Of a stretch of 64,000 nt of DNA, positions 25,689-33,926 are shown in pieces. Origin of the DNA: Pedobacter sp. Hv1 (GTDB lineage: Bacteria; Bacteroidota; Bacteroidia; Sphingobacteriales; Sphingobacteriaceae); NCBI RefSeq assembly GCF_001412215.1, contig NZ_LLWP01000002.1:62001-126000 (forward strand), read 5' to 3'. The stretch's first letter is position 1, and each line of letters opens with the position of its first letter. Below the pieces are notes generated by a model. That model was not told where the DNA came from and did no database searches. It saw only the letters and a program-made list of their open reading frames with translations. The position numbers were made by a program, and so were the translations under genes.

Positions 25689-28082
25689 TTATTCGTATTT
25701 TAAAGCATCTACCGGAGATTTTTTTACTGTTCTAATGGCTTGAAGTGAAACTGTTAAAAGTGTAAGTATAATACAAAGCATAAGGGCTGCAACAAATGGG
25801 ACATAAGAAATTTCTATCCTATAGTAGAAGCTATTTAACCATTCTTTGGTTAGGTAGTAAGCTATTGGCCAGATGATCAGGTTTGCCAGAAGTACCGCCT
25901 TCATAAAGCCACTATTTAACAAAGTCAATAAATCTTTTACAGAAGCCCCTAGAATTTTACGCACAGCTATTTCTTTTGTTCTTTGCTCTAGATCAAAGTA
26001 GACCATTCCAAACAAGCCAATACAACATAAGAATATCGCAATTGCTGCAAAAGAAATAAAGATAGAACCCAAACGCAACTCGGCCATATACAGTTGTTGC
26101 AAATGCTCATCCATAAACTGAAGGTCAGGTAAAATTTCTGGAAAGTGTTTTTTCCATATCTCTTCTATTTTTGCCTTAGTGGCCACCAAATCTTCTGTAT
26201 TGGTCTTGATGTAAAGATATCCAGATGTTGGGTTCAAACTAACTTGAATAGCCACAGGTTTTACTTCGGTATGCAAAGACATGCCGTTAAAATTGCTCAC
26301 TACTCCTATTACCTTTCCTTGTAAACCTCCATAACTTAAAATAGTATCAATTGGTCTTTTTAAATTAAATGCTTTAACCGCTGCCTCATTTAACAGAATA
26401 GGCTTTTGATCGGTCAATTTTCTTGCCTCTTCTCCAGAAAGGTTTTCTGCAGCTTTGTAATAATCAAAAACATCACTACCATATTTTTCAGAAAACACTC
26501 TCCCTTTTAGGGTTTTAATGTCTAAAGTTTTGATGAAATCGAAATCAGCGTCAATAAAATCCGCAGTATAATTGGTGGTATCATTGTCATTCGTCCATGA
26601 AGAGGAGCCACCAAAAGTCTTGCCCGGATCAAAAGAAGAAAGGCTTACAGATTTAATCTCTTTATTTTGGAGCAGTTCTGCTTTAAAAGCAGTAAAATTA
26701 TTGCCAAACCGCCTATAAGAAGATACCATTAGCTGGTTTTTATCAAAACCCAAGTTTTTGGTTTTAATAAACTTCAGTTGTGCGTAGATAATTAATGTAC
26801 AAACGATTAAAAAGGCCGAAATAGAAAATTGAAAAACCATTAAGATTTTCTTAAAACCAAATCTGCCAGAAGTATGCCCGGTATATCCCTTTAAGGTTTT
26901 AACAGGCATTAATTTAGAAAGAATAATGGCTGGATATAAGCCTGCTACAAATCCAGATATGATAATTACACCTATAGATATCCAAATTGTTTTTACATTA
27001 ACCATATCTGCTAAAGAAATGGCAATTCCTATTTTTGAACCGATAACTGGTATCAAATCATAAGTTAATATTAAAACCAAAACAGTTGCCAGCAAGAAAT
27101 ACAGGTAACTTTCGCTTAAAAATTGTATCCTCAATTGTCCAACAGAGGCTCCCATTACTTTTTTGATCCCAATCTCTTTACCTCTTTTTAATGAAGCTGC
27201 TACCGTTAAGTTGATAAAATTGACTATGGCGATTAAAAGGATAAAAAAAGCAACAATAGAAAAGATATATACATACTTGATGTCGCCATTGGCTGCTAAT
27301 TCTCTTGTTGTATGAGAATATAGGTGGATCTTGGTCAGAGGCATCAGCTTGATCGAGACTCCTTCTGGAAATTGATATTTTTTATAGAGCGATTTTAATT
27401 TTTGTTGTACAAATTCAACGGATGTACCCTTTTTGATCTGAATATACTGTGGAACCGAAGAATAGGCCCGCCAGTTCAATTCTTTTTTCAAATCAGACTT
27501 TATAACAAGGTCTGCATTAAAATGTGAAGCCTTGGGTACATCTTTCATAATCCCTACAACTTGAAAAGGTTTCTTATCATTTTCAAGTAATATACTTTGC
27601 CCAAGCGCATTACCCTTTGGAAATGCAGTTTTGGCAAATGTTGCTGAAACAACAATAGTATTGGGCTGCTTTAGTACAGATTTTAAATCTCCAGCAATTA
27701 ATGGGATGCTAAACATCTCAAAAAAAACAGGGTCTGTAGTTAACAACTCTCTCTTAAAAAGAGTATTGCCAACTTTTATCTGTTCGTTATAGGTAAATAA
27801 ATTTGTCGTTTTTTCGATCTCTGGTATTTCTCTCAATAGCATTTCGGCCAAACCAGACGGCAGTTGTATATTTTCTTTTTGACTTTTTGCTTCAATAGAT
27901 TGTAAACGGTAGATCTGCATGGCATTTTGAGCATAGCGATCAAAAGAGAGTTCAAACATCACATAAGCTATCAATACCACAACGGTGCTTAAACCAATAA
28001 TTAAACCAACCAACTTTATGGCTGTTGTTAATTTATGTCTCCAGATATTTCTTAGTACAATTTTTAGGTTAAGTTTAAACAT
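25689..28082 (-). CDS. MacB/FtsX-type ABC permease 3 (divergent member)
   Basis: A 797-residue permease, the most divergent of the ten. Its N-terminus reads FKLNLKIVLRNIWRHKLTTA and helix 1 LVGLIIGLSTVVVLIAYVMF. The coupling block is NLTVAASLKRGKEIGIKKVMGAS, with SLKRGKE where others have R/K-R-A-K-E, and the second block is FDLEQRTKEIAVRKILGAS. The first periplasmic domain is compact and the second is extended (SDVFDYYKAAENLSGEEARK insert). It is immediately downstream of ATPase 2 (60-bp gap plus the upstream start), so it is the likeliest direct partner of that ATPase. Confidence 0.93.
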   Translation of the reverse strand: MFKLNLKIVLRNIWRHKLTTAIKLVGLIIGLSTVVVLIAYVMFELSFDRYAQNAMQIYRLQSIEAKSQKENIQLPSGLAEMLLREIPEIEKTTNLFTYNEQIKVGNTLFKRELLTTDPVFFEMFSIPLIAGDLKSVLKQPNTIVVSATFAKTAFPKGNALGQSILLENDKKPFQVVGIMKDVPKASHFNADLVIKSDLKKELNWRAYSSVPQYIQIKKGTSVEFVQQKLKSLYKKYQFPEGVSIKLMPLTKIHLYSHTTRELAANGDIKYVYIFSIVAFFILLIAIVNFINLTVAASLKRGKEIGIKKVMGASVGQLRIQFLSESYLYFLLATVLVLILTYDLIPVIGSKIGIAISLADMVNVKTIWISIGVIIISGFVAGLYPAIILSKLMPVKTLKGYTGHTSGRFGFKKILMVFQFSISAFLIVCTLIIYAQLKFIKTKNLGFDKNQLMVSSYRRFGNNFTAFKAELLQNKEIKSVSLSSFDPGKTFGGSSSWTNDNDTTNYTADFIDADFDFIKTLDIKTLKGRVFSEKYGSDVFDYYKAAENLSGEEARKLTDQKPILLNEAAVKAFNLKRPIDTILSYGGLQGKVIGVVSNFNGMSLHTEVKPVAIQVSLNPTSGYLYIKTNTEDLVATKAKIEEIWKKHFPEILPDLQFMDEHLQQLYMAELRLGSIFISFAAIAIFLCCIGLFGMVYFDLEQRTKEIAVRKILGASVKDLLTLLNSGFMKAVLLANLIIWPIAYYLTKEWLNSFYYRIEISYVPFVAALMLCIILTLLTVSLQAIRTVKKSPVDALKYE

Positions 28083-28142
28083 TGGCCTATTGTTTAAGTA
28101 TCAATTGTTAGCGTTACATCAAAATCTATTAAGGGTAAACCA

Positions 28143-28826
28143 TTAACTACTTACCTTAACATCTTCTTTAATTACTCCATCTTCTATGGTTAAAATACGG
28201 TTGCCATATTGGGCGTTCCTCTCAGAGTGGGTAACCTGAAGAATGGTAATATTTTCTTCCTCATTTAGTTTTTTAAACAGATCCATAATTTGCTCTGCCT
28301 GTACCGACTGTAAATTACCAGTAGGCTCATCTGCCAAAATAATGGAAGGTTGCGCTACCAAAGCTCTGGCAATACCCACCAATTGCTGTTGCCCACCAGA
28401 AAGCTGGTTGGGGAAGAGGTCTTTTTTGGCAACCATATTAAAGCGATCTAAAATATCGGCAATACGGCTTTTACGCTCAGAGCCTGGTATTTTTTTATAC
28501 AATAATGGTGCTTCAATATTTTCTGCAACTGTCATTTCATCAATTAAATGATAGGCCTGAAATACAAAACCAATATGGTTCCGATATAGCTCTATTCTTT
28601 TACGCTCGTTCATGGCAGTTACATCTTCGCCCATAAAATTATATTCGCCATAGGTTGGCTCTTCGAGCATACCTAATATATTTAACAGTGTTGATTTTCC
28701 TGCACCAGATGGCCCCATAATGGAAACAAATTCGCCCTGTTTAATTGTTGTTGTTACATGACGAAGGATGTAGCTCTTTACCCCTTTATTGGCGTAGTAT
28801 TTTTCTATATTTTTTAATTCAATCAT
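28143..28826 (-). CDS. MacB/LolD-type ABC ATPase 2, altered D-loop
   Basis: A 227-residue cytosolic ATPase that would power permeases of the second unit. Walker A is GPSGAGKST near residue 39, the signature LSGGQQQLVGIARAL, Walker B IILADEPTG, and the switch histidine is in VTHSE. The D-loop reads GNLQS where the family has GNLDS, and a leucine replaces the arginine after LSGGQQQ. Both changes touch the dimer interface and could slow or make asymmetric the ATPase cycle. I start at 28826 (MIELKNIEKYY); the frame upstream to 28853 is hairpin-repeat DNA. Confidence 0.92.
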   Translation of the reverse strand: MIELKNIEKYYANKGVKSYILRHVTTTIKQGEFVSIMGPSGAGKSTLLNILGMLEEPTYGEYNFMGEDVTAMNERKRIELYRNHIGFVFQAYHLIDEMTVAENIEAPLLYKKIPGSERKSRIADILDRFNMVAKKDLFPNQLSGGQQQLVGIARALVAQPSIILADEPTGNLQSVQAEQIMDLFKKLNEEENITILQVTHSERNAQYGNRILTIEDGVIKEDVKVSS

Positions 28827-28901
28827 AATTAAGTTATAGGTTAAGGGTTGCAAGTTATGAGCTTAGACCTTTAACTGGAAACTCATAACTTGTAACTCGT
28901 T
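28827..28901. repeat. intercistronic hairpin of the ATAACTTGTAAC family
   Basis: GCAAGTTATGAG (28850-28861) faces CTCATAACTTGT (28881-28892). The vocabulary is that of window positions 20-85 rather than that of the other permease gaps. It separates permease 4 from ATPase 2. Confidence 0.7.
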
Positions 28902-31295
28902 TTATTCATATTTCAAAGCATCAATGGTGTTCGCTCTGGCGGCATTGTAAGATCTTAAAGTTACCGTAACTAAGGTAATGACCATAGAAATAACCATTGC
29001 AATAATAAATGGCCAGATACTTAAATCAATTCGGTACTGAAAACTGGCTAACCATTTGGAGATAAAAATGTAGGCAACTGGCCAAGCCACCATATTGGCA
29101 ATCAATACCATCCATAAAAATGTACTGTTTAACATTTTGATCAATTCGAGATTTGAAGCACCCAAAACTTTACGAATGGCAATCTCTTTGGTGCGTTGTG
29201 TAGCCACAAAAGAAATCAAACCAAATAGACCTATAAAAGAGATAAAGATCACTACCCCGGCAAAAACTTTAAATAAAATCCCCATTACCCGTTCTGTTTG
29301 ATAGTAATTGCTAATTTGATCGTCTATAAACCTCAGGCTGTATACATAATCTGGGAAAGTACTGTTAAATGTTTGTTCAATAGATTTAACGGTGCTCACC
29401 ATCTCTTTAGATTCTAGTTTGATGGCCATTGTACGGTAATTATTTTTTGTAGAAAAAATAACAATTGGCGAAATCGCATCGTGCAGCGAGGAGTTATTAA
29501 AATCTTTAACTACCCCAACAACTGGAGCTTTATGACCATTTACATTAATTATTTTCCCTAAAGCCTCGCTCGGATTAATTACGTTCAGTTTTCTCAGTAA
29601 GGTTTCGTTTACCACAAATTCTTTTGTAGTATCACTTTTCGACAATTGCTTACCCGCTACGAACTGTAGACCAAATGTTTTAAAATAGTCCTCATCAGCC
29701 ATTTTTAAATTGACCTGAAAGTCGGCATCTTTTGAGCTGTTATAAGAGAAATTGGTTTCGTTATTGTTGCGTGATGAAGGAGCCTCATTACAGAAACTTA
29801 CCCTATTTACTCCAGATTTTTTTAAGATTTCTTCTCTAAAACCATTGTATTTTAATTTGCTCAAACTATCTGTTGGCACACTGATTAAGGCGATAGCTTT
29901 GGTATCAAAACCTAGAGATTTATCACGAATGTAGCTCATTTGTTTAATCACTACCAAGGTACTTACAATTAAAATAGCAGTAATGGCAAATTGTACAACC
30001 ACCAAGGTTTTACGTAAACCAACACCTCCAGACTTTGTGCTGCTCACCTTATTTTTAATGGCCAGCGCCGGACTAAAGCCCGACATGATTAAAGCAGGAT
30101 ATAAACCAGCTAGAAAACTAACTAATACAAGCATCACCAGTAAAAACACAAAAATAATAGGATGGCCAAAAAGGGTAAATTTAATATTGGCTCCAAATAA
30201 GCTTTCCATACCCGGAAGCGCTAGCTCTGTAAATACACAAGCCAATAGCAATGCTATTAAAGTAATTAAAGTGGTTTCGCTTAAAAACTGCCAAATCAAT
30301 TGGTTGCGTCTGCTACCCATTACTTTCCTTACACCCACCTCTTTAGATCTGCTAATGGCTTGGGCAGTAGCCAAATTCACAAAGTTAATACAAGCTGTAA
30401 GCAACAAAAACAATCCAATGATACCAAGACCTATTAACTGCTTATAAGGGGTTACACTACCTACCAAATTTCCATAATCGGTATTGTGATGGATATTACT
30501 TAAAGGTTGAAAAGTGTGGCCTTCTTTTCCAGGTCCTTTATCAACATAATATTTTGCAATAAATTGTGCCAAAGGGCGATTGAGCTGATCAATAGTCACA
30601 CCCTTTTTTAAGAGGACATAACATTCGGTACCTGAAGAAACCGAACCCCAGCTTTTGCTGTTCCTACTTGTATAACTTGCATAGCTAAACACAATATTGA
30701 GCGGGAAACTGCTATTCTGTGGGTTATCCTTAATAATCCCTGTTACCTTATAATCTGTTTTGTTATCGAAATTGATGCTATTTCCCATCGCCTTTCTCCA
30801 ATCGCCAAAATAAGTATTGGCTGTTTTTTCAGAGAGCACCACTGTGTTAGGTGCACTTAACGACTGATTGGGTTGACCTGCCAACCATTGGTAATTGAAA
30901 ATTTCAAAAAATGAAGGTTCAGTATAATGTACATCTTCAACTGTTTTGATTTCGGCCTTGCCTGCTTGGGCACGAACTTTTATAATTCCGCCCGCTTGTT
31001 GTATGGAAGCTACCTTTTCTAATTGCGAAAAATCATTTCGCATGGCAGGTGCCAATGGTCTTGGTACGCCTTGCGAATAAAATTCATTTCCATCAGCATA
31101 TTTCCAAGAAGAAACCACACGATAAATTCGATCAGCATTCTGATAGTCTTTATCATAACTCAACTGATAGTTTATAAATATGAAAATAAGGATACAGCTG
31201 GATAAACCAACGGCTAAGCCAAAGATATTAATGGCAGTATAACCTTTATATTTCCAAAGGTTTCTCAGTGCGATTTTTAGGTTTAATTTAAACAT
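28902..31295 (-). CDS. MacB/FtsX-type ABC permease 4 (first gene of TU2)
   Basis: A 797-residue permease and the first gene after the second sigma-54 promoter, with a 5' leader of about 22 nt. It forms a close subgroup with permeases 5 and 6: all share an N-terminal periplasmic segment of the type IYRVVSSWKY, then GVPRPLAPAM and FFEIF, plus the coupling block RSKEVGVRKVMGS. The second block is ATQRTKEIAIRKVLGAS and the tail ARANTIDALKYE. Being promoter-proximal and ahead of ATPase 2, it may be the main product of this unit. Confidence 0.94.
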   Translation of the reverse strand: MFKLNLKIALRNLWKYKGYTAINIFGLAVGLSSCILIFIFINYQLSYDKDYQNADRIYRVVSSWKYADGNEFYSQGVPRPLAPAMRNDFSQLEKVASIQQAGGIIKVRAQAGKAEIKTVEDVHYTEPSFFEIFNYQWLAGQPNQSLSAPNTVVLSEKTANTYFGDWRKAMGNSINFDNKTDYKVTGIIKDNPQNSSFPLNIVFSYASYTSRNSKSWGSVSSGTECYVLLKKGVTIDQLNRPLAQFIAKYYVDKGPGKEGHTFQPLSNIHHNTDYGNLVGSVTPYKQLIGLGIIGLFLLLTACINFVNLATAQAISRSKEVGVRKVMGSRRNQLIWQFLSETTLITLIALLLACVFTELALPGMESLFGANIKFTLFGHPIIFVFLLVMLVLVSFLAGLYPALIMSGFSPALAIKNKVSSTKSGGVGLRKTLVVVQFAITAILIVSTLVVIKQMSYIRDKSLGFDTKAIALISVPTDSLSKLKYNGFREEILKKSGVNRVSFCNEAPSSRNNNETNFSYNSSKDADFQVNLKMADEDYFKTFGLQFVAGKQLSKSDTTKEFVVNETLLRKLNVINPSEALGKIINVNGHKAPVVGVVKDFNNSSLHDAISPIVIFSTKNNYRTMAIKLESKEMVSTVKSIEQTFNSTFPDYVYSLRFIDDQISNYYQTERVMGILFKVFAGVVIFISFIGLFGLISFVATQRTKEIAIRKVLGASNLELIKMLNSTFLWMVLIANMVAWPVAYIFISKWLASFQYRIDLSIWPFIIAMVISMVITLVTVTLRSYNAARANTIDALKYE

Positions 31296-31328
31296 AATCT
31301 GGTATGGTCAACAATATGCTGTTTCCTA

Positions 31329-31345
31329 TGCCAATTTTATACCAA
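31329..31345 (-). promoter_or_regulatory. sigma-54 promoter of the second unit (TU2)
   Basis: Minus strand TTGGTATAAAATTGGCA carries GG at -25/-24 and GC at -13/-12, exactly spaced for RpoN (consensus TTGGCACG-N4-TTGCA). It equals the TU1 promoter at 15 of 17 positions. The expected start is near 31318, about 22 nt before the permease 4 start codon. Confidence 0.82.
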
Positions 31346-31372
31346 GTCAAAAATAAAATACAAACACCTAAT

Positions 31373-31385
31373 AATCAGCTGATTA
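31373..31385 (-). promoter_or_regulatory. IHF-consensus site at -55 to -67 of TU2
   Basis: AATCAGCTGATTA fits WATCARNNNNTTR. It occupies the same offset from the -12 base as the TU1 copy (43-55 bp) and lies between the activator site and the promoter, where IHF bends DNA in classical sigma-54 systems. Which HU/IHF protein would bind is unknown. Confidence 0.65.
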
Positions 31386-31414
31386 AAAACTAAATAAAAT
31401 TCAATATGTTCGTT

Positions 31415-31442
31415 TTCGTACAATACCTGTACGTAAGCGAAC
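31415..31442 (-). promoter_or_regulatory. candidate upstream activator site of TU2
   Basis: Read on the minus strand: GTTCG, then GTACAG, TA and TGTACGA. It agrees with the TU1 site at 20 of 28 ungapped positions and lies at -97 to -124, the same distance. It is also part of an imperfect palindrome covering 31408-31442. Probable binding site for the NtrC-type activator encoded at 48989. Confidence 0.75.
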
Positions 31443-31451
31443 TACGGCTGG

Positions 31452-33848
31452 TTATTCATATTTTAAAGCATCAATTACATTAGCCTTAGTTACCTTATAA
31501 GATCTTAAACTTACGGTAATGATGGTAATTAGAAGTGAAACGCACATTGCCAATACAAATGGCCAAACACTCAGCTCTATTCGATAAACAAAATTGGATA
31601 ACCATTTTACAGCCAGCAGGTAGGCAATAGGCCAAGCTACCAGATTAGAAATCAATACCATTCTTAAAAAAGAGCTATTTAACATTCTGATCAGTTCAAT
31701 AGTAGAGGCCCCCAATACTTTTCTAACAGCAATTTCTTTTGTTCTTTGGCTAGCAACATAAGAAACTAGGCCAAACAGCCCAATAAATGAAATAAAGATA
31801 ATAAGTGCTGCAAAAAGTTTAAACAAAACACCTGTAACTCGTTCTGCCTGATAATAGCTATTAATCTGATCATCTAAAAAGCTGGCCCCGTACACCCCAT
31901 CTGTAAATATAGACTTCCATTCTTTTTCAATTGATTGCATGGTTTGTACTACATTAGTAGACTCGAGCTTAATTGCCAATGTTTCATACTCTGAATTTGC
32001 AGAAGAAATCACAATTGGCGAAATGGTTTCTTTAAGTGAAACATTGTTAAAATCTTTAACCACTCCTACAATCAAGGCTTTCTTGCCATCAACAATTAAG
32101 GGTTTGGCCAATACTTCATTTGGGTTTGTGATATTCAACCGCTTTAACAAGGTTTCGTTTACCACATATTCTTTAAGTGTATCGCTTTTTGAAATGTTTC
32201 TACCTGCTATCAATTGCAGGCCGAATGTTTTAAAATAATCTTGATCTACAAATTTTGTATTAATGGTAAAATCTGCTGCTACCGGACTATTGTAAGAGAA
32301 ATTGGTATCGTGGTTTAATGCCGAAGAAGGTGCTGTATTGCATAAACTTACTTGTTTTACACCTGGAATGGCCAATATACGTGCTTTGGCTAGTTGATAT
32401 CTGGTCTGACTTAAACTATCATACGGAAGATTTACCATGGCTATCGATTCTCGGTTAAAACCCAAAGGCTTTTCACGAACATATTTCATTTGCCAGATTA
32501 CAATTGAGGTACCCACAATTAACAAGGTGGTAATTGCAAACTGCACCATCATTAAGGTTTTTCGAAGTACCAAACTACCAACACCTGCCGAAATAATGCC
32601 TTTATTTTTAACAGCCAATGCCGGACTAAATCTTGACATGATTAGCGCTGGGTAAAAACCTGCCAAAAAACTAACTAAAAGCAATAAAATTGCAATAAAC
32701 ACAAAAATACCTGCATTAGAGAAAAAGCTAAAAACAACCAAGGTATCCATCAAATTTGACACAATTGGCATACTTAGTTCTGCTATTACACAGGCCAATA
32801 ATATGGAAATAAATGTGATCAGTGTGGTTTCACTCATAAACTGTATCATCAGTTTTTTTCTTGAACTTCCCATTACTTTTCGTACACCTACTTCTTTTGA
32901 TCTGGCAATAGCTTGGGCGGTTGCCATATTGATAAAATTAATACAGGCGGTAAGCAATAAAAATATACCAATTATACCTAAACCGATAATCGATTTCATT
33001 GGCGTAGTTTGGTTAGCGAAGTTCATTGTTCGCTCATCTTTATGAATTTCGGACAAAGGCTGTAATAAATTCCCTCTTTTTCCCGTAATCTTCGGATCGC
33101 TATAATGCTTTTTAGAAAATTGTGTTAGGGCTTTATCAAATTCTTGCTCATCAACTCCTTCTTTCAATAGCACATAACAGTTTGAATTTGTTCTTAATGA
33201 TCTCCAACTGGTATTGGTACTTCTCGGAAAGGTAGCATAACTTATAATGATTTTTAATGGAAAACTACTGTTGATTGGGAGCTCGTCTATAATACCACTA
33301 ACTTTCAAATCGAGTGTATTTTCAAAACGAATGGTCTTGCCCAACGCATTTTGCCAATTGCCAAAATATCTATTCGCAGTTTCCTTAGTCAATGTAACCG
33401 TATTGGGCTGTTGTAAAGACTGCATAGGATTACCTGATAACCACTTTACTTTAAAAATTTCAAAAAAATCTGGTTGGGCAAAATATACATCTTCATTTGT
33501 TTTGATCCTTTCTTTGCCATTCACATCATCTACTTTGACAATACCTCCGCTCTTTTGGATAGCAGCCACCTTTTCAATCTGCGGCAATTCTTCTCGAATA
33601 GCTGGTGCCAAAGGAATAGGAACGCCACCAGAATAGTCTACAACCCCATCTATATCCATTTTAGTAATCACCCTATAAATACGGTTCTTATTGACAAATG
33701 ATTGGTCGAAACTTAATTGATAATTGATAAAAACATAGATCAGGATACAGCTTGCCATACCAATAGACAATCCCATTACATTGATCAAAGTATAGCTTTT
33801 ATTTTTCCAGAGGTTGCGTAGGGCGATTTTTAGGTTTAATTTAAACAT
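31452..33848 (-). CDS. MacB/FtsX-type ABC permease 5 (last gene of TU1)
   Basis: A 798-residue permease, sister of 4 and 6. It has IYRVITKMDIDG and GVPIPLAPAIREE in the first periplasmic domain, RSKEVGVRKVMGSSRKKL at the first coupling block, ASQRTKEIAVRKVLGAST at the second, and a KANVIDALKYE tail. The second periplasmic domain (~450-650) has the same PSSxxNxxTNFSYNS pattern as permease 4. It is the last gene of the first unit; the downstream gap of 156 bp carries the next promoter instead of a hairpin repeat. Confidence 0.94.
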   Translation of the reverse strand: MFKLNLKIALRNLWKNKSYTLINVMGLSIGMASCILIYVFINYQLSFDQSFVNKNRIYRVITKMDIDGVVDYSGGVPIPLAPAIREELPQIEKVAAIQKSGGIVKVDDVNGKERIKTNEDVYFAQPDFFEIFKVKWLSGNPMQSLQQPNTVTLTKETANRYFGNWQNALGKTIRFENTLDLKVSGIIDELPINSSFPLKIIISYATFPRSTNTSWRSLRTNSNCYVLLKEGVDEQEFDKALTQFSKKHYSDPKITGKRGNLLQPLSEIHKDERTMNFANQTTPMKSIIGLGIIGIFLLLTACINFINMATAQAIARSKEVGVRKVMGSSRKKLMIQFMSETTLITFISILLACVIAELSMPIVSNLMDTLVVFSFFSNAGIFVFIAILLLLVSFLAGFYPALIMSRFSPALAVKNKGIISAGVGSLVLRKTLMMVQFAITTLLIVGTSIVIWQMKYVREKPLGFNRESIAMVNLPYDSLSQTRYQLAKARILAIPGVKQVSLCNTAPSSALNHDTNFSYNSPVAADFTINTKFVDQDYFKTFGLQLIAGRNISKSDTLKEYVVNETLLKRLNITNPNEVLAKPLIVDGKKALIVGVVKDFNNVSLKETISPIVISSANSEYETLAIKLESTNVVQTMQSIEKEWKSIFTDGVYGASFLDDQINSYYQAERVTGVLFKLFAALIIFISFIGLFGLVSYVASQRTKEIAVRKVLGASTIELIRMLNSSFLRMVLISNLVAWPIAYLLAVKWLSNFVYRIELSVWPFVLAMCVSLLITIITVSLRSYKVTKANVIDALKYE

Positions 33849-33926
33849 AAGGTAAAAGGTTTAAGGTATAAGGTTTAGGGCTTGGGCGTATCAACCTTAC
33901 GCCTTTTACCTTAAACCTCTAAGCCA
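33849..33926. repeat. intercistronic palindromic repeat
   Basis: Between permeases 5 and 6, with the invariant core at 33884-33918 and a GGTAAAAGGTTTAAGG opening arm. Confidence 0.88.

Noticed and set aside
29983..30447. 154-codon plus-strand frame inside permease 4
   Set aside because: Similar antisense frames occur at matching places in several of the paralogous permeases, as expected from shared codons on the opposite strand.
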